Part shown: positions 43,707-52,052 of the stretch, piece by piece
Position numbering within the stretch: the first letter of the stretch is position 1
Layout: the number at the start of each line of letters is the position of its first letter
Notes under the pieces: model-generated
What the model saw: only the letters and a program-made list of their open reading frames with translations
Database searches by the model: none
What the model was told of the DNA's origin: nothing
Translations under genes and position numbers: made by a program
Assembly (NCBI GenBank): GCA_001602435.1
Contig: CP012156.1
Coordinates: 3,355,898 to 3,419,897, forward strand
Reading direction: 5' to 3'
Source of the DNA: Hyphomonadaceae bacterium UKL13-1
Lineage (GTDB): Bacteria; Pseudomonadota; Alphaproteobacteria; Caulobacterales; Aquidulcibacteraceae
Length of the DNA: 64,000 nucleotides

Positions 43707-44362
43707 CGGCCGATCTCCTTCAGGGCCGCTTTCACCAAAGCGCCGACGCTTGCTTCATCACCAAGGCTACGGCTGGCAAGGGCAACCGCGCGCAGTGCTT
43801 CGGGCTGGGCAATGCCAAGATTTAGAAGGGCCGACACGGCTTGCGACCGATCTGCCAAAGCGGGGCCTTCGACCACCGGGGCTTGGGGGGTATCTGGCGC
43901 GGGAGTGACGGGACTTCCCCCTTCACTAAAGCCAGAGGTGCCCGTTTGCCCCATCAGACTGGCTGGCGGTGGGCGGCCTTTTAACTCCGTGGCAATGCGC
44001 GCCGCCAGCTTTGGCCCGACGCCATTGGCGCGTGCAATGCTGACCTTATCTTCAAGGGCTGCGGCTTCCATCAATTGATTGGGCGAGAGCACGTCCAAAA
44101 TCGACAGCGCCACTTTGGCACCGACGCCGCTAATCTCTTGTAATTTAGCAAACCAGGCCCGCTCGGCATCTGACAAAAAGCCATAAAGCTTGAGCGAGTC
44201 TTCGCGCAACTGCGTCTCGATAAACACATGCACGGCCGCCCCTTGGCCAAGGCGCGACAATGTCCGCGTTCCCGCAAAAACCAAATAGCCAACGCCACCG
44301 ACTTCGATCAGGACGCGATCTTCGCCTGTTGCTGCCACTAAGCCTTTGAGAGATCCAATCAT
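43703..44362 (-). CDS. ruvA: Holliday junction recognition protein RuvA
   Basis: A 219-residue RuvA with the N-terminal OB fold ('[20 protein letters not shown]'), the helix-hairpin-helix domain ('[16 protein letters not shown]', '[18 protein letters not shown]'), an acidic/proline linker, and domain III ('[19 protein letters not shown]') that binds RuvB. I chose the ATG at 44362, which overlaps the ruvC stop by 4 bp; 44416 would extend into ruvC. Confidence 0.95.
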   Translation of the reverse strand: MIGSLKGLVAATGEDRVLIEVGGVGYLVFAGTRTLSRLGQGAAVHVFIETQLREDSLKLYGFLSDAERAWFAKLQEISGVGAKVALSILDVLSPNQLMEAAALEDKVSIARANGVGPKLAARIATELKGRPPPASLMGQTGTSGFSEGGSPVTPAPDTPQAPVVEGPALADRSQAVSALLNLGIAQPEALRAVALASRSLGDEASVGALVKAALKEIGR

Positions 44363-44871
44363 CCTTTCGCCGCCATCAGTTGACTGGTTGGGCTGCGCCG
44401 TTCTGCGGCATGGCAAATAGCTGCAGCCAAAGCGTCTGCGGCGTCCGCTGAAACCGCACCCGACTGCGGCAAAAGACGACGAACCATGAAGGCGACCTGA
44501 TCCTTTTCCGCGCCACCTGTGCCGACTAAGGCCTTTTTGATGTGGCGGGTGGCATATTCGGTTACAGCCACGCGGTGTTGGGCCAATACGGACAAGGTCG
44601 CGCCACGAGCATGGCCGAGCAAAAGGGCAGATTGCGCATTCTTCGCCATGAAAACCTCTTCAACCGCTGCTTCGGTCGGGTTGTAGAAATCAAGCACGTC
44701 TTTGATGCCGATGGCAAGCTGGCCCAAACGCTCTGTCAAAGCCAATTTGGTGGGTGGTGCGATAACGCCATGGGCGACCCAGGAAATGCGCGCGCCCTCG
44801 CAGGCGATCACGCCCCAACCGGTCCGTTGCAGACCGGGGTCAATGCCAAGAAGGATCGTTTGAAGTGACAT
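44359..44871 (-). CDS. ruvC: Holliday junction resolvase RuvC
   Basis: A 170-residue RNase H-fold endonuclease that nicks Holliday junctions symmetrically. Acidic metal-binding residues lie in 'LLGIDPGLQRTGWG' (Asp), 'AAVEEVFMAKNAQSALLLG' (Glu) and 'SADAADALAAAICHA' (two Asp). The start at 44871 matches the family; 44910 would add 13 extra residues. ruvC-ruvA-ruvB form one operon with ATGA junctions. Confidence 0.95.
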   Translation of the reverse strand: MSLQTILLGIDPGLQRTGWGVIACEGARISWVAHGVIAPPTKLALTERLGQLAIGIKDVLDFYNPTEAAVEEVFMAKNAQSALLLGHARGATLSVLAQHRVAVTEYATRHIKKALVGTGGAEKDQVAFMVRRLLPQSGAVSADAADALAAAICHAAERRSPTSQLMAAKG

Positions 44872-44952
44872 GTCTTTCGTCCCGTAAAGCGAATCGAGGC
44901 CTTCGTGCACCCAAGCACCTTAACAGAACATAACCAGAACGACAAAGCCATG

Positions 44953-45798
44953 CTATTTTTTCTTCAACAGCATCACATCCACTCGGCCATCGCTGGCGCG
45001 CCATGTCTCTTGCACCTCAAATCCAGCGAGTTCTGAGGTCAGCGTTGCAGCCGTGAATTGTTGCGCAGCGCCCATCGCCAACCAGTCGCCAGGACTAAAG
45101 ATACAGCCCACGTCCTGCCATTGAATCGACGCGTCCTTTTGCGCCAGCGCCCCAAATTGCACCTGTTGGCTCGAAGCCTGATGGAAGATGCGCGGTTCAA
45201 GACCGTGGCTTTTGCCCAAGCGCGTTAAGCAGGTGCGTACGAGGTGCAAGCCGAAATCCTGATAAGCCGCCTCTGCCACGGCGGCATCCTGAGTAAGCTC
45301 ACTGGTTAACAGGAGGAAGTCATTGGATTTCAGTGTTTGTGCCGACCCATGGAAGAGGTCCCGTCGCTCAGCTTCTGACAAAAGCCCCAAGCCGCCGCCA
45401 GCAATCAGGGCCAGGGTGCTGCCCGAACCAATGGCCGGTAGGTCCCAAGATGAAGGGCTTGCATTGGCAGGGGCCAAGCTGATCTCTGCCGTCGAGTCTT
45501 TGGCGTTCAATGTGTCAAAGATCCGCGGATCAATCTCGCGATTCATCAGAACAATAGCTTTAGGGCGCTCTAGGGCCGCAAGCACTTGCGCGGTGCGCAA
45601 GCCTGTAAATGGGCCGCAATCGATCAGGCGTGCGGCCGGGCCGATAAGATCACCCAAATGGGGTAGGATCCGATCCAGAACTTCGCGTTCGGACCGCTCC
45701 ACATGCGCGGCAGGGCTGTCTAGGCCCAGTGCAATATTGAGTGTTCGCGCCCCAGCCAATAAATCTTGCTGGTGTTGCCGCACCAAATCTTCAAGCAT
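44953..45798 (-). CDS. Probable SAM-dependent methyltransferase, distant EgtD-like
   Basis: A 281-residue soluble protein. A Rossmann-type start, 'RLIDCGPFTGLRTAQVLAAL' (about residues 78-97), plus 'LALIAGGGLGLLSEAERRDL' and the tail 'GDWLAMGAAQQFTAATLTSE' and 'EVQETWRASDGRVDVMLLKKK', resemble the histidine N-methyltransferase (EgtD) family in layout, but the glycine-rich SAM motif is weak. No EgtB partner is near. It lies between ruvC and nadD on the same strand. Function is unassigned; methyltransferase is the best guess. Confidence 0.5.
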   Translation of the reverse strand: MLEDLVRQHQQDLLAGARTLNIALGLDSPAAHVERSEREVLDRILPHLGDLIGPAARLIDCGPFTGLRTAQVLAALERPKAIVLMNREIDPRIFDTLNAKDSTAEISLAPANASPSSWDLPAIGSGSTLALIAGGGLGLLSEAERRDLFHGSAQTLKSNDFLLLTSELTQDAAVAEAAYQDFGLHLVRTCLTRLGKSHGLEPRIFHQASSQQVQFGALAQKDASIQWQDVGCIFSPGDWLAMGAAQQFTAATLTSELAGFEVQETWRASDGRVDVMLLKKK

Positions 45799-45835
45799 CT
45801 AAACTTCAACCCCAAGAAATAATCTTTAAACCAAC

Positions 45836-46438
45836 TCAAACTGGTGACAGGCCGGCACCACTGGCACGCAGTGCGGTTGAGGATAAGGGATTCCAACGAG
45901 CGGGTATATAGACCCAAGCGGGTGGTGCTGCACGCGCACAGGCCATAGCATTGGCCAAATTCAGTCGTGCATGGGGAAAGCGTTGCGCAAGTCGCCCTAA
46001 GCGCGCCCGTGGTCCAGCGCCTGGCCGAGAGACCACACAAATCGGAATCCGGCGGGCAATATCTTGCCAGCCGCGCCATTGCTCAAACCCGCTCAGATTA
46101 TCCGCCCCCATCAACCACACGAAATGCACCCCCGGAAAGCGTCTTTGGAGACCTTTTAGGGTGTCGATTGTGAATTGGGTTTTCAGTTGAGTTTCAATGT
46201 CGGTGACGATGTTGTGACGGCCGCTCGCGACCCTGCGTGCTGAGGCTAAGCGGTTCTTGAGCGGCGTAGATTTCGGCTTGAGCGGATTTTGTGGCGATAC
46301 CAGCCACCAGACACAAGTCAGGCCCAGCCGAGCACGGGCTGTTTCGGCCACATGGGCATGGCCAGAATGGGCAGGATCAAAAGAACCACCGAGGAGCCCG
46401 ACCTTCATCCCTCGCGGCGCTCGTAGCGCGTATCGCAT
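45836..46438 (-). CDS. nadD: Nicotinate-nucleotide adenylyltransferase
   Basis: A 200-residue nucleotidyltransferase of NAD synthesis: 'VGLLGGSFDPAHSGHAHVA' with the HxGH motif, 'WLVSPQNPLK', and 'HFVWLMGADNLSGFEQW'. The N-terminal 'MRYALRAPRGM' is a basic extension as in many alphaproteobacterial NadD proteins, so I keep the ATG at 46438; ATG 46408 is the alternative. No strong ribosome binding site favours either. Confidence 0.9.
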   Translation of the reverse strand: MRYALRAPRGMKVGLLGGSFDPAHSGHAHVAETARARLGLTCVWWLVSPQNPLKPKSTPLKNRLASARRVASGRHNIVTDIETQLKTQFTIDTLKGLQRRFPGVHFVWLMGADNLSGFEQWRGWQDIARRIPICVVSRPGAGPRARLGRLAQRFPHARLNLANAMACARAAPPAWVYIPARWNPLSSTALRASGAGLSPV

Positions 46439-46572
46439 GGGCCACGATTACGGGAGAGTTCGGCACAGGGGAAGGGGTTATGCTCACATTGAGGATAGTT
46501 TGCTGCTTTAGGTTCGGCTAACGCCAAAAAGTCGTTCGGCTCGAAACTGCTTGCTAATTGGCTAGGAAGGGC

Positions 46573-46605
46573 GCATAGAGCACCCGTCTAATGACGGTTC
46601 TATGC
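46573..46605. promoter_or_regulatory. Long hairpin in the region upstream of the cold-shock gene
   Basis: GCATAGA...CCGTC-TAAT-GACGG...TCTATGC, 12 paired bases with a small internal loop, about 110 bp before the csp ATG. Cold-shock mRNAs often have long structured leaders that refold in the cold; this could be part of one. A second short stem, CATGCC/GGCATG, follows closer to the gene. The transcription start is unknown. Confidence 0.4.
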
Positions 46606-46717
46606 TTGTCTGTTCGCTGAGATCATCGGCGCTGCTCTCAAAAATACCTCCTGAAATGTCGACGCCAACATGCCTGCACACGCCGGCATGATATTCTCTA
46701 TGAACGGAACTACTCTA

Positions 46718-46930
46718 ATGACTACCGGAACAGTAAAATGGTTTAACGGCCAAAAAGGCTTTGGCTTTATCGCTCCTGATGACGGCGGCCCTGATGCCTT
46801 CGTCCACATCAGTGCAGTGGAACGCTCGGGCATGAGCGACCTGCGCGACGGCCAAAAGGTCAGCTATGACCTCGTGGCAGATCGCAAGAGCGGCAAAATG
46901 TCTGCCGAAAACCTGCAAGATCGCGCTTAA
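46718..46930 (+). CDS. Cold-shock protein
   Basis: A 70-residue single cold-shock domain: RNP1 '[10 protein letters not shown]' and RNP2 'DAFVHISAV' are both intact, and the N-terminus '[10 protein letters not shown]' is typical of CspA. It binds single-stranded RNA and DNA as an RNA chaperone. I set the start at ATG 46718 with GGAA 8 nt upstream; earlier in-frame ATGs would add non-family residues. A hairpin follows the stop. Confidence 0.94.
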   Translation: MTTGTVKWFNGQKGFGFIAPDDGGPDAFVHISAVERSGMSDLRDGQKVSYDLVADRKSGKMSAENLQDRA

Positions 46931-46935
46931 AAAAT

Positions 46936-46960
46936 AGGCTTCGTCATGAAGCCTGCTTGT
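46936..46960 (+). terminator. Likely terminator after the cold-shock gene
   Basis: AGGCTTC-GTCAT-GAAGCCT, a perfect 7-bp stem 5 bp after the stop codon, followed by a weak U-rich run (GCTTGTT). Intrinsic termination may be partial. Confidence 0.6.
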
Positions 46961-47078
46961 TAAGCTCAAAGGGATGCGGCCGGTGCCCTGGCATTGGCCG
47001 CAGCCTTGGGTTCTAATGTCGCCCTAAGGCGTCAGATCGCCCCGTCCCCCCAAAATCCTTCACCGAAGTGAGCACCAA

Positions 47079-47213
47079 ATGGCTAAGGGACAGAAAAAAA
47101 GTAACAAGGAAATCCGCAAACCCAAGGCGGAAAAATCCAAGACCGAAGCGCCAACACCTTTGTTCTCCAAAGGGGCGACAACGGCAGACAAAGTCCCCAT
47201 GGGCAAGCGCTAA
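47079..47213 (+). CDS. Small basic conserved protein (MAKGQ type)
   Basis: A 44-residue lysine-rich peptide, starting 'MAKGQKKSNKEIRKPKAEKS' and ending 'KVPMGKR'. I recognise the MAKGQ...SNKE.RKPK pattern from short hypothetical proteins that recur in alpha- and betaproteobacteria; no function is known. Charge and size suggest RNA or ribosome contact, which is inference. A weak purine-rich ribosome site (GAAGTGAG) precedes the ATG. It is convergent with comM, overlapping it by 4 bp. Confidence 0.65.
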   Translation: MAKGQKKSNKEIRKPKAEKSKTEAPTPLFSKGATTADKVPMGKR

Positions 47214-48757
47214 AGCCTTTGAAAACTGGGTGTTGAGACGGCTTGCGCCGGATTAGGCTCCACCCGCCGATAAGCTAAAGCTTCGGCAATATGTATCCGC
47301 TTTACCCCTTCAGCACCGTCAAGGTCTGCAATCGTGCGCGCGACTTTTAGCGTGCGATGATAGGCCCGTGCCGATAGGCGTAGCGCGTCAGCCGCTTTTC
47401 CCAATAAATCTCGTCCCGGCCCATCGGGTGCTGCGACACGATCCAGCACGGCCCCGCTGGCGACCGCATTGGTGGCAATCGCCAGTCCGTCATTCTGATA
47501 ACGCTCTGCTTGGGCGGCGCGGGCACTTGCCACGCGGGCGGCGGCTTCTTGCGTGCCTTCACTGCTGGCAGGCAAGGCAAGGTCTGCGGCGGTAACGGCT
47601 GGGATGTCGATTTGCAGATCAATCCGGTCGAGGAAGGGCCCAGAAATGCGCGACTGATAGGTCACCATACAGCGCGGCGCCTTCCCGCAAGTCCGCCCAG
47701 CAGCTGCCCCGCAACGGCAAGGGTTCATGGCGGCGATCAGTTGAAAGCGCGCCGGATAGGTCACATGCCGATTGGCCCGCGCGAGTACCACTTCACCCGT
47801 TTCCAAGGGTTGGCGCAGCGCGTCGAGGGCTTGGGCGGAAAATTCCGGCAATTCATCGAGAAACAGCACGCCATGATGCGCGAGGGACACTTCACCCGGC
47901 TTGGCCCGAATGCCACCACCTGTCAGAGCGGCCATACTGGCCGAGTGGTGCGGGGCCCTGAATGGCCTTGTCCGCGTTAAAGATCCGCGCTCGAGCATGC
48001 CAGCCACGGAATGGACCATCGACACTTCCAAGAGTTCTCGCGCGCTTAAAGGTGGCAGGAGGCCGGGGAGACGTTGCGCAAGCATGGACTTGCCCGCCCC
48101 CGGTGGGCCAACCAACAATAAATTATGCCCGCCAGCTGCGGTGATCTCCAGCGCCCGTTTGGCCTGTTCCTGCCCGCGTACATCCTTCAGATCGGCAACG
48201 GGTGGCGCATCGAGTAGGGCACCGGGCTGGGCCAGTTCCAGTGGCCGCGCACCACGAACATGATTGATAAAGCCCATCAGGCTGGAAACCCCGATCACCC
48301 GCCCGCCCGACCAAGCGGCTTCAGCAGCAGAGGCCGACGGGCAAACCAAGGTCAAATCCTCCCCGTGGGAAGCCATAGCTGCCGGTAAAGCCCCAACAAT
48401 GGGCTGCCAATCGCCATCTAACCCCAGTTCCCCCAGCACGGCGAGGCCATCTAATGCGTCGGACGGCAAGACACCCATGGCTGTCAAAAGTGCGACAGCA
48501 ATTGGCGCATCATAATGAGACCCCTCCTTCGGCAAGTCCGCCGGGGCCAGATTTACCAGCACGCGCTTGGCAGGAACCGACAGGCCAATAGCCGCAAAAG
48601 CCGAGCGTACCCGCTCCCGACTCTCAGCCACGGCTTTGTCCGCTAAACCTACAATTGAGAAGTAAGGGTTCGCCCCGGCGTCTGTTATTTGGACTTGGAC
48701 GTCAACTCTGCGCGCTTCGGCCCCATCAAAGGCCCATGTAACCAATCGAGCAACCAT
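47210..48757 (-). CDS. comM: ComM/YifB Mg-chelatase-like AAA+ protein
   Basis: A 515-residue protein: N-terminal Lon-like domain ('YFSIVGLADKAVAESRERVR', 'VLVNLAPADLPKEG'), an AAA+ core with Walker A 'GPPGAGKSM' and Walker B 'GVLFLDELPEF', four cysteines in 'NPCRCGAAAG' and 'CGKAPRC', and the Mg-chelatase C-terminus. ComM is a helicase that speeds branch migration during transformation in Vibrio and Acinetobacter, and YifB is present in many species. It is probably the last gene of the rsmI-yraN-gshB block. Confidence 0.92.
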   Translation of the reverse strand: MVARLVTWAFDGAEARRVDVQVQITDAGANPYFSIVGLADKAVAESRERVRSAFAAIGLSVPAKRVLVNLAPADLPKEGSHYDAPIAVALLTAMGVLPSDALDGLAVLGELGLDGDWQPIVGALPAAMASHGEDLTLVCPSASAAEAAWSGGRVIGVSSLMGFINHVRGARPLELAQPGALLDAPPVADLKDVRGQEQAKRALEITAAGGHNLLLVGPPGAGKSMLAQRLPGLLPPLSARELLEVSMVHSVAGMLERGSLTRTRPFRAPHHSASMAALTGGGIRAKPGEVSLAHHGVLFLDELPEFSAQALDALRQPLETGEVVLARANRHVTYPARFQLIAAMNPCRCGAAAGRTCGKAPRCMVTYQSRISGPFLDRIDLQIDIPAVTAADLALPASSEGTQEAAARVASARAAQAERYQNDGLAIATNAVASGAVLDRVAAPDGPGRDLLGKAADALRLSARAYHRTLKVARTIADLDGAEGVKRIHIAEALAYRRVEPNPAQAVSTPSFQRL

Positions 48758-48901
48758 CGTTTCGCTTCCGAACTATCCACATTCCAACTAGAAATTAGAA
48801 CATACAACGAACGGATAACGAACAAAAGACTATTTCTAACGCTAGATTGTGATTTTCTACCTCTAAAGGCTGTGCACAACTTTCTTACCATAGAGTAATG
48901 T

Positions 48902-49867
48902 CTAGTTCAATTTACGACTGATGGCATCCCACATGAGCGAAACTGCATTGATCCCAGAGAAAGCTTTGAGCGCCAAAGCGCCAGTTGGCGAGGTGACATT
49001 GATTTCGGTTAAGCGGCCTGCGATGACGTCGATACCGACGAACAAAAGGCCGCGCTCTTTCAGGGTTGGGCCAATGGCGCGACAGATGGCCAGATCGGCT
49101 TCACTCAAGTCAACAGGATGGGCGGTGCCGCCCACGGCGAGGTTGGAGCGAATATCATTGCCCTTGGGCACCCGATTGATCGCGCCCACAGGTTCACCAT
49201 CGACAAGGATGATCCGCTTGTCGCCGTCAAATACCCCCGGCACAAAGGCTTGCACCATGATCGGGTCGCGACTGGTGGTGAAGAACAGATCGAGCAGCGC
49301 GCCTAAATTGCCATCCTCTGGCTTGATCCGAAACACGGCCGCACCTGCATTCCCAAACAATGGTTTGACCACAATGTCCTGATGCTCCGCCTGAAACGCC
49401 TTAATGGTGGCGACATCGCGCGATACGAGGGTCGGCGGCATCAAGTCTGGGAAGAGAAGGGGGACGATCTTCTCTGGGCTCGACCGCACCCAGAAGGGGT
49501 CATTCACCACCAAAGTCTTGCCCTTTAAGAACTCCAGCATGTGCGCGGCGGTGATATAGCTCATGTCAAACGGTGGGTCCTGACGCATCAGGACAACGTC
49601 GACATCCTCAGCCAGATCCAAAACGACTTCTGCGCCGAGCGTGACATGGTCGCCCTTGACGCGTTGAACCTTGGCGGGCTTGGCCCGCGCACGGACTTTA
49701 CCTTCCTGCCAGCTTAAAGTGTCGACTTGATAGACGAAGATCTCATAGCCGCGACTTTGCGCCTCTTCGGCCATGGCAAAGGTCGTATCGCCATCAATAT
49801 TAACGTCCTCAATCGGGTCCATCTGGATGGCGATACGCAGGGGTTTTGAGGCAGGAAAATCAGACAC
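48902..49867 (-). CDS. gshB: Glutathione synthetase
   Basis: A 321-residue ATP-grasp ligase that joins gamma-glutamylcysteine and glycine. Motifs are 'AIQMDPIEDVNIDGDTTF', 'VVLMRQDPPFDMSYI', 'KPLFGNAGAAVFR', 'EINVTSPTGA' and 'FVGIDVIAGRLTEINV' with metal-binding residues. The protein length is normal for GshB. It is followed by a 143-bp AT-rich gap and comM on the same strand. Confidence 0.95.
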   Translation of the reverse strand: MSDFPASKPLRIAIQMDPIEDVNIDGDTTFAMAEEAQSRGYEIFVYQVDTLSWQEGKVRARAKPAKVQRVKGDHVTLGAEVVLDLAEDVDVVLMRQDPPFDMSYITAAHMLEFLKGKTLVVNDPFWVRSSPEKIVPLLFPDLMPPTLVSRDVATIKAFQAEHQDIVVKPLFGNAGAAVFRIKPEDGNLGALLDLFFTTSRDPIMVQAFVPGVFDGDKRIILVDGEPVGAINRVPKGNDIRSNLAVGGTAHPVDLSEADLAICRAIGPTLKERGLLFVGIDVIAGRLTEINVTSPTGALALKAFSGINAVSLMWDAISRKLN

Positions 49868-49879
49868 AGGGTGAACTCG

Positions 49880-50683
49880 CTAATTGAGCTTGTGGCGGAG
49901 AGTTTGGGTTCTATCGCGATCAGCTTGGGTGTAGCCTTGAAGTTGGCTTGCCCGGTGCGCCCATTCAAGGGCTATATGAATTTGTCCTGCGGCTTCTGCA
50001 GCTTGGGAATAGTCGTGCGCCACTTGATAATGGTCTGGGGCCAACAACGCACGCCGAAACGCCGCCCGCAGCCAAGCGTCAATTTGGCCGGAAGCCCGTG
50101 CTCGCGCCGCCAGATTGGTCTGTAAGCGCACCGCCATCACCCGATCTGACACCGGGGCCAGCATCGCCTCGCTTAAGGCCTTGATCCCAACCCGATTGGC
50201 AATTTCAGAGAGGCCGACCTCATCCACAATCGCGCCGCCAGCAAGGGGGTCGATAAAGATCGGCCCGTCGTTGGACTCCAGCCGCAGCAAAAAATGCCCG
50301 GGAGAATCAACTCCATGGAGTGCTGCCTGCGAGAGGCGTGCCACATGGCGCCAAATCACTCCAAGCCCAATGGGCAAGCCCGCACGTGCCTTCAAAATAC
50401 TGATTAAGTCTGCATTGCCGGGATCATCAAAGTCTTTGGTTGAGCCTGCAAACCCCATTTCGCCGAAAATCAATTGTGTCAGCGCCGAAGCGGTTTGGGG
50501 TTTTCGCTGTTGGGCTAAGGTGGTGAGCTGATCCAAGACGCTGAGGGCTTCGGAAAGATCGCGGTCCGGGTGTTCATGAATGGCGCAAGCCAAGGCGCAG
50601 GCCGTTAAGTCAAAGCGGTCTACCGGCATGTTGGCGCACACTTTGATTGCGCTTTCCGCGTCTACTCGCGTCCTCGGGATCAT
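49880..50683 (-). CDS. SirB1-family transglutaminase-like/TPR protein
   Basis: A 267-residue protein with an N-terminal SirB1 domain: 'ALTQLIFGEMGFAGS' and 'LKARAGLPIGLGVIWRHVA', 'DSPGHFLLRLES' and 'FIDPLAGG' are the usual blocks, holding a transglutaminase-like fold whose catalytic Cys is absent in this family form. The C-terminal third is helical like TPR. The function is unknown. The start is the ATG overlapping the yraN stop (ATGA); a longer frame lies inside yraN. Confidence 0.8.
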   Translation of the reverse strand: MIPRTRVDAESAIKVCANMPVDRFDLTACALACAIHEHPDRDLSEALSVLDQLTTLAQQRKPQTASALTQLIFGEMGFAGSTKDFDDPGNADLISILKARAGLPIGLGVIWRHVARLSQAALHGVDSPGHFLLRLESNDGPIFIDPLAGGAIVDEVGLSEIANRVGIKALSEAMLAPVSDRVMAVRLQTNLAARARASGQIDAWLRAAFRRALLAPDHYQVAHDYSQAAEAAGQIHIALEWAHRASQLQGYTQADRDRTQTLRHKLN

Positions 50684-51111
50684 TTGCGCCGCGCCCGAAA
50701 GGAAATCACATTGTCTGAATGGCCATGCCCACTCAACATGGGGTCTATCTCTGGCCGCCAAGCATCGCGAACATGTTTCGGCCAGCGCCATTTGGTAACG
50801 ACCATCAGATCATAGCGCCAAGCGAAATGCTGGGTCCACGCGCGTCTAGACGTCCAGCCCGTCGCAGCCCGCACAATGCGCGACATTTGCCGGGTCCGCA
50901 GCACTTCGGCGGGATCAACGGCCCCTTGGCGCATTTTAACTTCGATGAAGGCCAGCACATCGCCGCGCCGCGCGATCAGATCAATCTCGCCAGCTGGCGT
51001 CTGTACCCGCCGCCCCAGAATGGCATAGCCCTTCAACTGCAACACAAAGGCTGCCCAGTTCTCGGCCCAGCGACCGGACCGCTCTGCAAGGGCGCGCTGG
51101 GTTAAATTCAT
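50680..51111 (-). CDS. yraN: YraN/UPF0102-family nuclease-like protein
   Basis: A 143-residue Holliday-junction-resolvase-like fold: 'AERSGRWAENWAAFVLQLKG', 'TPAGEIDLIARRGDVLAFIE' and 'VKMRQG' hold the family's Asp, Glu and Lys nuclease residues. Its biological role is not settled. It is coupled to rsmI (4-bp overlap) and to the SirB1 gene, a common alphaproteobacterial order. Confidence 0.9.
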   Translation of the reverse strand: MNLTQRALAERSGRWAENWAAFVLQLKGYAILGRRVQTPAGEIDLIARRGDVLAFIEVKMRQGAVDPAEVLRTRQMSRIVRAATGWTSRRAWTQHFAWRYDLMVVTKWRWPKHVRDAWRPEIDPMLSGHGHSDNVISFRARRK

Positions 51112-52052
51112 GATACAACCTGCTTGCGTACAGCAACCAGCGCCAAGGCGCGGCTATACACATCCCGTCGGGCGATCCCGGTCTTTAGGGCCACGGCGGC
51201 AGCAGCATCTTTGACGCTGAGGCGGGACAAGGCTTCTTCTAACGCGCCATCCAAATCAATTGTCTCTGCATCCGCATCGTCGTGGCTTCTCCCACCGACG
51301 ACCACGACAATTTCGCCACGCGGCGCGTCGGCCTCGCCATAATGGGCCGCCAAAGCCGAAAGGGTGCCGCGCCGGGTTTCTTCGTAGAGCTTCGTCAACT
51401 CACGTGCGACACAGGCGGGCCGGTCGCCAAAAACCTTGGCCATGGCCGCAAGACTTTCGGCCAAGCGCGGGCCGGTCTCATAGAAGATTAAAGTGGCAGG
51501 GATCGAGGCAAACTCATGGAAAAAGTCCGCCCGCGCACCCGCTTTTGATGGCGCAAAACCCGCAAAGAAGAACCGCGCTGAAGGTAGGCCTGAAACAATC
51601 AAAGCGGCTAAGGCGGCAGACGCACCGGGCACGGCCAGAACCTTATGCCCAGCTTCAATCACGCCACGGGCCAAACGTTCCCCCGGATCACTGACGCCCG
51701 GGGTGCCCGCGTCTGAGCAAAAGGCCACCGACCCGCCTTGATCAAGAATCTTCAGTGCCTGTTTGAGGCCCGTTTCCGTCGCGGACTCATCACACCGAAC
51801 AACCTTGCCGTTGATTCCATGCAGGCCCATCAAGCGCTTGGTTACACGTGTATCTTCTGCCAGAATGAGGTCGCAATCGGTCAGCGTTTTGGCCCCGCGT
51901 GGCGTGAAGTCCCCCAAATTACCAATGGGTGTGGCCACGAGGTAAAGTCCCGATTCTAACAGCATTTTTATGGGCGTTTCCAGTTGATGCGATTGCACCG
52001 GACTGGCCTCACGCTTAGACTTAGGCCGATTATTGGGAGTAGCGTTGGCCAT
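51108..52052 (-). CDS. rsmI: 16S rRNA 2'-O-methyltransferase RsmI
   Basis: Up to 314 residues. The tetrapyrrole-methylase fold shows 'LYLVATPIGNLGDFTPRGAK', 'LILAEDTRVTKRLMGLHGI', 'VAFCSDAGTPGVSDPGERLA' and 'FFAGFAPSKAGARADFF'. RsmI methylates C1402 of 16S rRNA at the ribose. Two starts are possible: ATG 52052 and ATG 51965 (285 residues, starting MLLESGLYLV). The first would overlap the divergent lipoprotein gene's start; the second leaves room for promoters. It heads the rsmI-yraN-sirB1-gshB group. Confidence 0.93.
   Translation of the reverse strand: MANATPNNRPKSKREASPVQSHQLETPIKMLLESGLYLVATPIGNLGDFTPRGAKTLTDCDLILAEDTRVTKRLMGLHGINGKVVRCDESATETGLKQALKILDQGGSVAFCSDAGTPGVSDPGERLARGVIEAGHKVLAVPGASAALAALIVSGLPSARFFFAGFAPSKAGARADFFHEFASIPATLIFYETGPRLAESLAAMAKVFGDRPACVARELTKLYEETRRGTLSALAAHYGEADAPRGEIVVVVGGRSHDDADAETIDLDGALEEALSRLSVKDAAAAVALKTGIARRDVYSRALALVAVRKQVVS

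Noticed and set aside
48758-48901. AT-rich gap with DnaA-box-like CTATCCACA and TGTGCACAA, considered as an origin
   Set aside because: Only two imperfect boxes, no cluster, no dnaA/hemE neighbours, and the gap is short enough to be a comM promoter.
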